This document shows, one piece after another, positions 16,821 through 24,838 of a stretch of 64,000 nt of DNA. How positions within the stretch are numbered: position 1 is the stretch's first letter; each line of letters begins with the position of its first letter. Origin of the DNA: JAGCJX01 sp045638645 (lineage in GTDB: Bacteria; Bacteroidota; Bacteroidia; Bacteroidales; UBA932); the NCBI GenBank assembly GCA_045638645.1, contig JAZUBU010000020.1, positions 1 to 64,000 of the forward strand. The letters are read 5' to 3'. The position numbers were made by a program, and so were the translations under genes. The notes below the pieces were generated by a model. That model was not told where the DNA came from. It made no database searches and worked only from the letters and a program-made list of their open reading frames with translations.

Positions 16821-18743
16821 TTAGAAAGACCAGGGACCGTACAAACCGAAATCAGGATCCGGTTCCGGTTGCCAGGTACGGATGTGGATGACCGGCTTCT
16901 TGTAATCGTTCACATCCACTTGCAGGAACAAGTATCCCGTATCCCCGTAGTTGGACGAATAATAATCCTGTTTGATCTGGATACTGAACAAGTTGTTGTT
17001 GTTACCCCGGGTAAACTTCATGACTTCAATGTTGGAGAACTTCAGGTTGATGTATTCCTTGCTCTTGAAACTGCGGCCGAGGTTATCAATGTACTCCGTC
17101 TTGGTCTGACGGTTGTACTCATAATCCGCATTGTTCATCCGCAAACCATTTTCCACATTGGCCTTGTACACCTTCCGTCCCGTGATGATGAGAGCATCGT
17201 CCGAAAAAATGGAACTGATGTATTCCAGACGCTTCAAGGCAAAAGCCGTCTTGTAGTTCTCCAGGAAATTGATCAGGACCATCTTGGTTCCGTCACTCCA
17301 CTGGCTTTTGGAAACAATCTCCTGAACCGTAGCCGATTCCAGCGCAAAGTTGATGCTGGAAATCTTACCATCCTGTTCGAAGATAAAGACCACGTCTTCG
17401 ACGAATTTTTTGTCATTGGCCATAAAGGAGAAACGCATCGGAATGCTTCGGCAGAAAATCTGTCCCTCAAAATTCACCGCATTCAAGGGCTTGCGTTCCA
17501 GCACGCGGGCATTACCATATTTCAGCAACTGGGTATAGATTTCATAACCTTCTTCCGTAAAATAGTCCCGAACGGATTCCGACTGGTCCTTTTCCAAAGC
17601 TTTCAGGACCACATCCAGATTGGTCTCGTACAACGTGGCATCCGTTACCTCGGTAAACTCATACGAATTTTCGGTCGGCTTGATTTCTACCGTACGGGCC
17701 TCCATGGCCTCTGCATTGGCGTTGGCTACGGCCTGGCTGATCTGTGAGGCAGAAACTTTTTGGGAACGCTTGTCCTGTTTCTTGGTGGCCGGGAGTGCCG
17801 GTTGTTTTCCTTTTTCCAAACGGATGTTGTTGAAGGATGCCGCCGGAAAGTCCTGGGTAGAAATGACGCCTGCGATATTTTCCAAATCCGGATCCAGGTG
17901 CACTTCGTTGTCGTACGCATACTCCACCTTGATGTTCACCGATTTCACAGCACTGTCCGCACGCAATTCCACGATACCCAAACCATCCTTGGCCTGTGTC
18001 ACCGGACTCCAGTCAAAGCCATCCCAATAGGTATAATCCAACGAAGTCACCGGCTTGTCTTTGTACCAGATGTGCAAACGTCCCAACGTATTGGTTTCAT
18101 CCGTAAAACCATCAAACGCAAAGGTAAGATCCTTCATCAGGTTGGTGATTTGCGTCGGTATCCAGACAACGGGCAACACATCTTCCCCTGCACCGTTCGT
18201 ATAGTGCATTTTGTTCGGGTACAAAAGGGTACGGGTCAACAGCTGCGACCAATAATAATGTTTCAGCGCCACGTCCAGTTTCATCTCTTCAGCTGCACGT
18301 TCTGCCACCCGCAACATCTCACGGATTTTTTCCTCGCGCATCTGGAAGACTTTGTCAATCTCGGTGATCTTGATGTAACGCAGAATCTTGTATTGCTTCG
18401 GACCGTTTTCCAGGACCATTTTTTGGCACATGGTCAACGTCGCGGCAGAATAACTTTGTACCACCGACGTCAATTCCACATCCAGGTTGTAATTCTTGTT
18501 GTTGGCCTCGTAATTGGTAACAATATCATCCTGAGAAGAAATGAACACCGAGATCTGCTCCGAGATCTGTGCCAAAGCATCATCGTTCGCAGCTTTGGAA
18601 GACTTGCCGGAACCCTCTCCCCAAATGTACCGGCCGGACTCGGTAATTTCCTTGTAAGTTTGTCCGAACAAGGTCGTGCTAACGGCTCCTAAAAACAAAA
18701 GAAAGAAGCACAGGATGTACTTCCAGATCGAAAGATATTTCAT
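16821..18743 (-). CDS. LPP20-domain secreted protein with NTF2-like C-terminal half
   Basis: The 640-residue exported protein has a signal peptide (about 1-27, ending FGQ). It lacks a lipid cysteine even though LPP20 relatives are often lipoproteins. The LPP20-type domain (about 30-140) has YIWGEGSGKSSKAANDDALA. A central region (about 190-330) is rich in beta strands, and a low-complexity linker (about 330-360) is followed by a segment whose FLENYKTAFALKRLEYISSIF is NTF2-like (about 520-560). It heads the unit with the PEGA protein and has its own sigma-ABfr promoter, back to back with that of the dipeptidase gene. Confidence 0.72.
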   Translation of the reverse strand: MKYLSIWKYILCFFLLFLGAVSTTLFGQTYKEITESGRYIWGEGSGKSSKAANDDALAQISEQISVFISSQDDIVTNYEANNKNYNLDVELTSVVQSYSAATLTMCQKMVLENGPKQYKILRYIKITEIDKVFQMREEKIREMLRVAERAAEEMKLDVALKHYYWSQLLTRTLLYPNKMHYTNGAGEDVLPVVWIPTQITNLMKDLTFAFDGFTDETNTLGRLHIWYKDKPVTSLDYTYWDGFDWSPVTQAKDGLGIVELRADSAVKSVNIKVEYAYDNEVHLDPDLENIAGVISTQDFPAASFNNIRLEKGKQPALPATKKQDKRSQKVSASQISQAVANANAEAMEARTVEIKPTENSYEFTEVTDATLYETNLDVVLKALEKDQSESVRDYFTEEGYEIYTQLLKYGNARVLERKPLNAVNFEGQIFCRSIPMRFSFMANDKKFVEDVVFIFEQDGKISSINFALESATVQEIVSKSQWSDGTKMVLINFLENYKTAFALKRLEYISSIFSDDALIITGRKVYKANVENGLRMNNADYEYNRQTKTEYIDNLGRSFKSKEYINLKFSNIEVMKFTRGNNNNLFSIQIKQDYYSSNYGDTGYLFLQVDVNDYKKPVIHIRTWQPEPDPDFGLYGPWSF

Positions 18744-18780
18744 AATAAAAGGTCAGGTCTAAATAAAGTTAAGGCAATTG

Positions 18781-18812
18781 CAAAGATAGGAATAAATTCC
18801 CAATTCTTCCAA
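18781..18812 (-). promoter_or_regulatory. Promoter of the LPP20/PEGA unit
   Basis: On the minus strand TTG (18812-18810), 21 bases, then TATCTTTG (18788-18781) fits the Bacteroidetes consensus. The ATG at 18743 is 37 bases downstream. Confidence 0.65.
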
Positions 18813-18837
18813 CTTTAAGAGGCTCTACGTAAACATC

Positions 18838-18869
18838 TTTGGAAATCATCTTCAGAAATTCTATCTTTG
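18838..18869 (+). promoter_or_regulatory. Promoter of the M20 dipeptidase gene
   Basis: TTTG (18838-18841), 20 bases, then TATCTTTG (18862-18869) is a full match to the Bacteroidetes vegetative promoter. The ATG at 18901 is 31 bases downstream. Confidence 0.8.
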
Positions 18870-18900
18870 TTTTTTATGCAAATACAAAAAACATAAAATC

Positions 18901-20262
18901 ATGATGACAATTAACGAATACATTGAACAAAACAAAGACCGTTTTCTCAACGAACTGTTTGAACTGATCCGGATTCCGTCCATCTCCTCCCAATCCGACC
19001 ACAAGGCAGACATGTACCGCTGCGCCGAAAAATGGGTTGAATTGATGCTGGCAGCAGGCGTTGACCGAGCACAAGTATACGAAACCGATGGCCATCCGGT
19101 TGCCTATGGCGAGAAAATCATCGACCCGGCCCTCAAAACCGTCCTCATCTACGGACACATGGATGTCATGCCGGTAGATCCCATCGAACTCTGGCATTCC
19201 AACCCCTTTGAACCCGAAATCCGTGATGGAAAAATCTGGGCCCGGGGTGCTGACGACGACAAAGGACAAGCCTTCATGCACGCCAAAGCCTTTGAATACC
19301 TGGTAAAAACCAACCAACTCCAATGCAACGTCAAATTCATGATCGAAGGAGAAGAAGAGATCGGATCCCCGAACCTCCCGAAATTCTGCCAAGAGCACAA
19401 AGAAATGTTGCAAGCCGACATCATCCTGGTATCCGACACCAGCATGATTGCTCCGAACATTCCGTCCATCACCACCGGTCTGCGCGGTTTGTCGTATTGG
19501 CAAGTGGAAGTAACCGGTCCGAACGCCGACCTCCACTCCGGTCTTTTCGGTGGAGCAGTGGCCAACCCGATCAACGTCCTCTCCAAAATGATTGCTGACG
19601 TCTTGGACGAAAACAACCACATCACCATCCCGGGTTTCTACGACGATGTTCTGGAAGTCAGCGAAGAAGAACGCGCCAAAATGGCCGAAGCACCCTTTGA
19701 TCTGGAAGCATACAAAGCCTCACTGGACATCGCAAAAGAATGGGGAGAAGCCGGATTCAGCACCAACGAAAGAACCGGTATCCGTCCCACCTTTGACATC
19801 TGTGGTATTTGGGGCGGCTACACCGGTGAAGGCGCCAAAACCGTCCTGCCGTCAAAAGCCTATGCAAAGATCAGTTGCCGTCTGGTTCCGAACCAACAGC
19901 ACGAAAAAATCGGCCAACTCTTCAAAGAATATTTTGAAGCCAAAGCTCCCGAATGCGTAAAAGTAAACGTAGAATACCTCCACGGCGGTCCCTCCTACGT
20001 TTGCCCCATCACCCTGGATGCATACAAAGCGGCTGAAAAGGCCTATATGGACATCTACGGCCGCATGCCGGTACCGGTACGCTCCGGTGGAAGTATTCCG
20101 ATCATCGCCACCTTTGAAGAAGTCCTGGGCATCAAATCCATCTTGATGGGCTTTGGTCTCGGTTCCGATGCCATCCACTCCCCGAACGAAAACTACCCGT
20201 TGGAACAATTCTTCAACGGCATCCGCACCATTCCTTCGTTCTACAAATACTTCTGCGAATAA
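18901..20262 (+). CDS. M20 family dipeptidase
   Basis: The 453-residue cytoplasmic metallopeptidase is of the CNDP/PepV-like M20 family. The zinc ligand motif YGHMDVMP lies at about 81-88. ARGADDDKGQ supplies the bridging Asp, and EGEEEIGS the general base Glu and a ligand. A dimerisation (lid) domain spans about 200-360. ATG 18901 and the adjacent ATG 18904 are both possible. It probably hydrolyses dipeptides from peptide catabolism. It diverges from the LPP20 gene and may be followed by the next two genes in one transcript. Confidence 0.93.
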   Translation: MMTINEYIEQNKDRFLNELFELIRIPSISSQSDHKADMYRCAEKWVELMLAAGVDRAQVYETDGHPVAYGEKIIDPALKTVLIYGHMDVMPVDPIELWHSNPFEPEIRDGKIWARGADDDKGQAFMHAKAFEYLVKTNQLQCNVKFMIEGEEEIGSPNLPKFCQEHKEMLQADIILVSDTSMIAPNIPSITTGLRGLSYWQVEVTGPNADLHSGLFGGAVANPINVLSKMIADVLDENNHITIPGFYDDVLEVSEEERAKMAEAPFDLEAYKASLDIAKEWGEAGFSTNERTGIRPTFDICGIWGGYTGEGAKTVLPSKAYAKISCRLVPNQQHEKIGQLFKEYFEAKAPECVKVNVEYLHGGPSYVCPITLDAYKAAEKAYMDIYGRMPVPVRSGGSIPIIATFEEVLGIKSILMGFGLGSDAIHSPNENYPLEQFFNGIRTIPSFYKYFCE

Positions 20263-20304
20263 CCGGAATATCCGTTTATAAACGTTTCTATCCGTTTGAA
20301 ACTC

Positions 20305-20865
20305 ATGGAACGCCAAAAATACTACGAAGATTTTGGGCAAAAACTCCTCGAAGACCTGCTCCGTCGCTGTACGGAGTCAGGTCTTCAAGCAGGAGTCCTG
20401 CTGGAGACCGAAGACCTGACCGACAAATGGGACAGCATCGCCCGGGACTACCTGCGTGATGCCATCGAACAACTCCAGGAATACCCCGAAGCTACCATTG
20501 CCTGGGCCGGTTTCCTGGGATTGGCCTACGCACAAGGCTGGGATGAAAACTGGGACAAGATCAAAGACTACGGTTACGCCCAAATGCAAGGCGAACGCGG
20601 CTTTGACGACTTGGACGAACACATCCTGCAAAATTGGCTCGGCTATGCCCTGGACTCCGAAGAAGCCAGGAAATACAACGAAGCCCTATTGTCTTGTGCG
20701 CAAACCGCCATCACCCACATCCGGAGCGAACGCATCGAACCGCAAAGCGTGGATGCCTTCTACATTTTTGCTGAGGCTGTACGCACCTTCTTCCGCATCG
20801 GAGCCTCGCTCCGTCTGTACGACTTGGGCTACCGCTTTGAGAAAGTACCTTCCAACCAATTTTAA
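20305..20865 (+). CDS. Conserved hypothetical helical protein
   Basis: I do not recognise this 186-residue protein. It is acidic, predicted all-helical and without a signal peptide or membrane segment. It has a Trp-rich central stretch (TIAWAGFLGLAYAQGWDENW) and a conserved-looking YDLGYRFEKVP end. It starts 42 bases after the dipeptidase gene and ends 2 bases before a lipoprotein gene. ATG 20305 is used rather than an upstream in-frame TTG. Confidence 0.7.
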   Translation: MERQKYYEDFGQKLLEDLLRRCTESGLQAGVLLETEDLTDKWDSIARDYLRDAIEQLQEYPEATIAWAGFLGLAYAQGWDENWDKIKDYGYAQMQGERGFDDLDEHILQNWLGYALDSEEARKYNEALLSCAQTAITHIRSERIEPQSVDAFYIFAEAVRTFFRIGASLRLYDLGYRFEKVPSNQF

Positions 20866-20867
20866 CC

Positions 20868-21938
20868 ATGAAACTTCATCATTTACCGCTCTTGTGCCTG
20901 TGCTGCTGCGCAACCGTGCTCGCAATTGGCTGCAACAGCCACGACACCCCTTCCGAAAAGGAAGAAGACCTGACCCAGTTGACCCTGAGCGCCGAAGTAG
21001 TCAACGCCGACAACGAAAATTTCTACCTGCAGTTTACAGCTGGGGAAACGACACACAGCATGGAATACATCGTGGTACCCTTCCAGGAAGCCGAAGCGGC
21101 CATGGCCTCTTTTGACCAACTGGAAAACGTAACCACCCTCGAAGTACCGACCGATGTCTACACAGTCCCCTGCCCGGCCATCGGTTCGTATGCTGTCCTG
21201 ACCCGCCCCATCTCTAAGAAAGGCACTCGGGGAGCGATTACCCGAACGAATGCCATCTGTGGCGTAGCCGGTCTGGAGATCAGCGGATACGACTCCATCA
21301 TCCTCGAATACACGGTCCGCATCTACGACGAAGAGAAATACGGTTCGGCTGGTGTCCTGGCCATCTCCAAAGAAATGGGCAGTGATTTCGGCATGACCCT
21401 CGAAGAACTGATTCAAACATACGCTGAAATTGGCGGCATCGCCTTGGACGGCAAAGACGTGGCCCACTATGCCCCGCTGAACGGCCAACAAAACTACGAA
21501 TTCTACCTCGGTATCGCACTCATGGACCCGGCAGGTAATTTTGTGGAGGCCTACACCCTGGACTTTACTTCTCCCGATCTGGTCCCTGATCTGTCCCTCC
21601 CGGAACCGACCACCGTGACCCTCGATGAAGTGGGTGAGACTTATGCAAAAGTCTCCTTCTCTCCGGACAGCAACACCAGCGCGTATGTGCAGGCCATTCT
21701 CTCGAAAAGCGACTACGAGCTGCTGTGGGACAGCGCCCTGGCCATGGGTAAAGAGGATCCCGAATTGTACATCCGCGATTACATCTATTTCTACACAAAC
21801 CCCATCCGCGGGGAGGAAACCTTTGAATGGAGTTCCCTGGAGGCGGGCACCGAATACCGGGTGGTAACCTATCCGATGAATGCCAACGGCCTGGCCGGCT
21901 GGGGTCCCGGCACCATCGTCCCGTTTGAGACAAAATAA
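20868..21938 (+). CDS. FN3-like domain lipoprotein
   Basis: The 356-residue secreted lipoprotein has a signal peptide ending at LAIGC (Cys22). At least two beta-sandwich repeats are suggested by similar openings (LTLSAEVVNADNENFYLQFTA near 32 and VTLDEVGETYAKVSFSPDSN near 245). Endings such as LEAGTEYRVVTYPMNANG resemble fibronectin type III modules. The same style of module recurs in the 897-residue lipoprotein at 55-57.8 kb. Role unknown, probably envelope or surface. It starts 2 bases after the preceding gene, suggesting cotranscription. Confidence 0.75.
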   Translation: MKLHHLPLLCLCCCATVLAIGCNSHDTPSEKEEDLTQLTLSAEVVNADNENFYLQFTAGETTHSMEYIVVPFQEAEAAMASFDQLENVTTLEVPTDVYTVPCPAIGSYAVLTRPISKKGTRGAITRTNAICGVAGLEISGYDSIILEYTVRIYDEEKYGSAGVLAISKEMGSDFGMTLEELIQTYAEIGGIALDGKDVAHYAPLNGQQNYEFYLGIALMDPAGNFVEAYTLDFTSPDLVPDLSLPEPTTVTLDEVGETYAKVSFSPDSNTSAYVQAILSKSDYELLWDSALAMGKEDPELYIRDYIYFYTNPIRGEETFEWSSLEAGTEYRVVTYPMNANGLAGWGPGTIVPFETK

Positions 21939-21962
21939 GACATCGTCGCACCAGAATGGAAA

Positions 21963-22002
21963 AGAGGCTGACAACCGGGAGAGAAACCCCTTGTCAGCCT
22001 CT
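21963..22002. terminator. Bidirectional hairpin between converging genes
   Basis: Arms 21963-21974 and 21991-22002 form a perfect 12-bp stem. The loop can pair further (CCGGG with CCCC). On the minus strand it is followed by TTTCC. It separates the FN3-like lipoprotein gene and the barrel protein gene. Confidence 0.65.
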
Positions 22003-22048
22003 AGCATATCGCTCAGATCGCGATACAATCAGACCTATAGAATTAACA

Positions 22049-22738
22049 TTAGAAACGGATACCCAAACCAACAAAGAAGGTATTCCGTGTCATACGGACA
22101 TCACCCAGGTCCATCATGTTCATCAGACCAAAGTCATAACCGCCCCGGATCTCATAACGATCCAGGATTTCCACACCCAAGCCAACTTGGGCGGATACAT
22201 CAAATCGACGTAAGTTTTCATCCATCACATCCATCTCACCCAGCAATTCCTGGATATTGCCAGAAACTTTTCCCGTATAGAGATCAATCGTACCATCCAT
22301 TTGAAAACCGGCCATTTCCATATCCATATCCAAGGTATTGGATAGACCCAGGCAGAAATTCGGTCCCGCAAACGCCATTACACGCAGACCCGGCATCACT
22401 CTTGCCGCGTATTGGAAGCGGACCGGAAGGTTGAGATAATGTTGATTCACCGACAGGTTCATGGAGTAAGGACCTTCGCCTTCCTGTTCGGTGGTCATTA
22501 CATACGAATACTTCAATCCCGGTTGAATTGAGAAGGCATGGATATCGTTGGACATGAGATTGATATTGTAGTAGGCTCCCACATTAAAGCCTTGCAGGGG
22601 ATCGCTCCATTCCACCTCATTCGAGTAGGTTTGACGGTAACGTGAATTTTCGTATCCGGCTTCCACACTGATTTGTGCTGAAAGTTGCGAAGCGGCTAAC
22701 AACAAGCCGGCAATCGCCAAAAAGAAATACTTTTTCAT
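22049..22738 (-). CDS. Outer-membrane beta-barrel protein (PorT/OMP_b-brl family)
   Basis: The 229-residue protein has a cleavable signal peptide (about 1-21, ending SAQ). Alternating amphipathic strands follow, including ISVEAGYENSRY, GFNVGAYYNINL, AFSIQPGLKYSYV and LNLPVRFQYAARV, and the chain ends in TFFVGLGIRF with a terminal Phe typical of outer-membrane proteins. It fits the small porin-like barrel family common in Bacteroidetes. No ligand can be inferred. It is alone between a hairpin and the topB gene. Confidence 0.85.
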   Translation of the reverse strand: MKKYFFLAIAGLLLAASQLSAQISVEAGYENSRYRQTYSNEVEWSDPLQGFNVGAYYNINLMSNDIHAFSIQPGLKYSYVMTTEQEGEGPYSMNLSVNQHYLNLPVRFQYAARVMPGLRVMAFAGPNFCLGLSNTLDMDMEMAGFQMDGTIDLYTGKVSGNIQELLGEMDVMDENLRRFDVSAQVGLGVEILDRYEIRGGYDFGLMNMMDLGDVRMTRNTFFVGLGIRF

Positions 22739-22789
22739 CTTATTAATAGTTTATGTCAATAAATCATACTACAAATAAGATGCAAAACT

Positions 22790-24754
22790 TTAACTTTTGT
22801 TGCTTGAATGATAGATTTTTTTCAAAATTTCTTTTTCAGAAAGCCCTTTTGAGCAGTCCGCATAGTCGATCCGATAGGTGCAACCCGCTCTGTATTGGGC
22901 ACATCCATACGCAGAACGTCCCCGCAACAAGTAACCCCGTCCACATTGGGGGCAAAGGATGTTGGTCTCACGACAGGTATCGTGCACAATCTCGCGCACC
23001 ATCTCCTTCAACTCCTCCAAGAAGGTCCGGGCTTCGTATTGCCCTTTTTCAATCATCCGCAGCTTCCGTTCCCACTGACCGGTGAGTTCCGCACTCTTAA
23101 GCAGTTCCTCCCGAATGGTCCCAATCAGCTCGGTTCCGGTCGATGTCGGGTACAAACTCTTCCGTTCCTTGCGGATATAATCCCGCTTGAACAAGGTCTC
23201 AATAATGGCTGCGCGGGTAGAAGGTCGTCCAATCCCATTTTCTTTCAGAGCCTCACGCAGCTGTTCATCCTCCATCCCCTTGCCGGCCGTTTCCATGGCC
23301 CGCAACAAAGTTGCCTCGGTATAAGGCTTGGGCGGAGAGGTCCAGGTCTCTTTCAGGACGGGTTCATGGGGACCGGCTTCGCCCACCTCAAAAGTCGGAA
23401 GAACACCTTCGCTCTCCTCTCCATCCACGGATGGCTCTGCAGGGTCCGCCGCAGGAGTCTCTGACACATTGCCGAAGACCACCCGCCAACCCGGATGTAG
23501 GATCTCTTTTCCGTTGGCCTTGAAGTCCACCTGTTCCACACGGCCGCTGACCGTGGTCTTGGACACCTCGCAATCCGGATAAAATACAGCGATGAAATGC
23601 CGGGTCACCAGATCATAGACCTTCCGTTCGGCATCGGTCAGGTTGCGGGCCGGCACACCCGTCGGAATGATGGCATGGTGATCCGTGACTTTCGCATTGT
23701 CAAACACCTTCTTGGACTTGGGCAGTTTCTTGCCTTTCAGGGGCTGGGTCAGGGACTCATACCCCTCCAGACCGGCCAGGATGTTGGGCACCTTCGGGTA
23801 CAAGTCATCACTCAAATACGTGGTATCCACCCGGGGATAGGTCGTCACCTTCTTCTCGTACAACGATTGGATGTATTTCAAAGTTTCCTCGGCCGAGAAA
23901 GAGAATTTTTTGTTGCACTCCACTTGTAAAGAGGTGAGGTCAAACAACTTCGGCGGCGCTTCCTTTCCTTTTTTCTTCACCACGTCTGTGACCACGAAAT
24001 CCGACTCCCGGACCCGTTCCAGAAAGTTCTCCCCTTCCTCCTTTTGGGTAAACTTCCCTTTGACCGATGAAAAGGTCACTTTCCGGTACACCGTTTTCAA
24101 CTCCCAGTAGGGTTCAGGTTTGAAACTGTCGATCTCCTGCTGACGGCGGACAATCAAAGCCAACGTCGGAGTCTGGACCCGTCCGATGGAGAGGATCTGC
24201 CGGTTCTGGGCGTATTTCAAGGTGTACAAACGAGTCGCATTCATCCCCAGCAACCAGTCCCCGATGGCACGGGATAGACCCGCCTCGTACAGGCGGTCAA
24301 ACTCCTGCTGTTCCCGCAAGTGCGCAAATCCTTCCCGGATGGCATCCTCGGTCAGAGAAGAAATCCACAAACGATAGACCGGACATTTCGCACCGGCCTT
24401 CTGCATTACCCAACGTTGGATCAACTCCCCTTCCTGCCCGGCATCCCCGCAGTTGATGATGGCTTCCGCCTGTTGCATGAGCTGCTGGATCACTTGAAAC
24501 TGCTGCTCGTAGGTTGCATTGCCCGGGATGAGCTTGATGCCGAAACGCGGCGGGACCATCGGCAAACAATCCAGGGACCAGCGTTTCCAGTCGGCCGAAT
24601 AATCCTGGGGTTCCTTCAGGGTGCAAAGATGCCCGAAGGTCCAGGTAACCTGGTACCCGTTCCCCTCAAAATATCCGTTGCACTTCTGCGTAGCACCCAA
24701 TACGGACGCAATTTCGCGTGCAACACTCGGCTTTTCGGCAATACAGACTTTCAT
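22790..24754 (-). CDS. topB: DNA topoisomerase III
   Basis: The 654-residue type IA topoisomerase relaxes and decatenates DNA through a 5'-phosphotyrosine link. The toprim domain starts MKVCIAEKPSVAREIA. The acidic motif reads GDAGQEGELIQRW, so the usual second Asp of DxDxE is Gly. SIGRVQTPTLAL and the active-site region TTYPRVDTTYLS (catalytic Tyr) follow. A C-terminal zinc-ribbon-like segment has CPQCGRGYLL and YGCAQYRAGC. It diverges from murF-alr, with -7 boxes for both in the 84-base gap. Confidence 0.95.
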   Translation of the reverse strand: MKVCIAEKPSVAREIASVLGATQKCNGYFEGNGYQVTWTFGHLCTLKEPQDYSADWKRWSLDCLPMVPPRFGIKLIPGNATYEQQFQVIQQLMQQAEAIINCGDAGQEGELIQRWVMQKAGAKCPVYRLWISSLTEDAIREGFAHLREQQEFDRLYEAGLSRAIGDWLLGMNATRLYTLKYAQNRQILSIGRVQTPTLALIVRRQQEIDSFKPEPYWELKTVYRKVTFSSVKGKFTQKEEGENFLERVRESDFVVTDVVKKKGKEAPPKLFDLTSLQVECNKKFSFSAEETLKYIQSLYEKKVTTYPRVDTTYLSDDLYPKVPNILAGLEGYESLTQPLKGKKLPKSKKVFDNAKVTDHHAIIPTGVPARNLTDAERKVYDLVTRHFIAVFYPDCEVSKTTVSGRVEQVDFKANGKEILHPGWRVVFGNVSETPAADPAEPSVDGEESEGVLPTFEVGEAGPHEPVLKETWTSPPKPYTEATLLRAMETAGKGMEDEQLREALKENGIGRPSTRAAIIETLFKRDYIRKERKSLYPTSTGTELIGTIREELLKSAELTGQWERKLRMIEKGQYEARTFLEELKEMVREIVHDTCRETNILCPQCGRGYLLRGRSAYGCAQYRAGCTYRIDYADCSKGLSEKEILKKIYHSSNKS

Positions 24755-24779
24755 AACAGTTGTCCCAGAAACAAGGCGA

Positions 24780-24787
24780 CAAATTTA
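24780..24787 (-). promoter_or_regulatory. -7 box for topB
   Basis: On the minus strand this reads TAAATTTG, 25 bases before the topB ATG. No clear -33 element is present. Confidence 0.45.
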
Positions 24788-24799
24788 GGCAAAAAATAG

Positions 24800-24807
24800 T
24801 ACATTTG
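24800..24807 (+). promoter_or_regulatory. -7 box for murF-alr
   Basis: TACATTTG matches TAnnTTTG and lies 31 bases before the ATG at 24839. The -33 element is not evident. Confidence 0.5.
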
Positions 24808-24838
24808 TGATTCGATTGAATCCTGAGTGACATTAAAG

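Noticed and set aside
18744..18900. tRNA or small RNA gene in intergenic regions
   Set aside because: No cloverleaf arms or TTCGA-type T-loop found here or in the other gaps above 100 bases.
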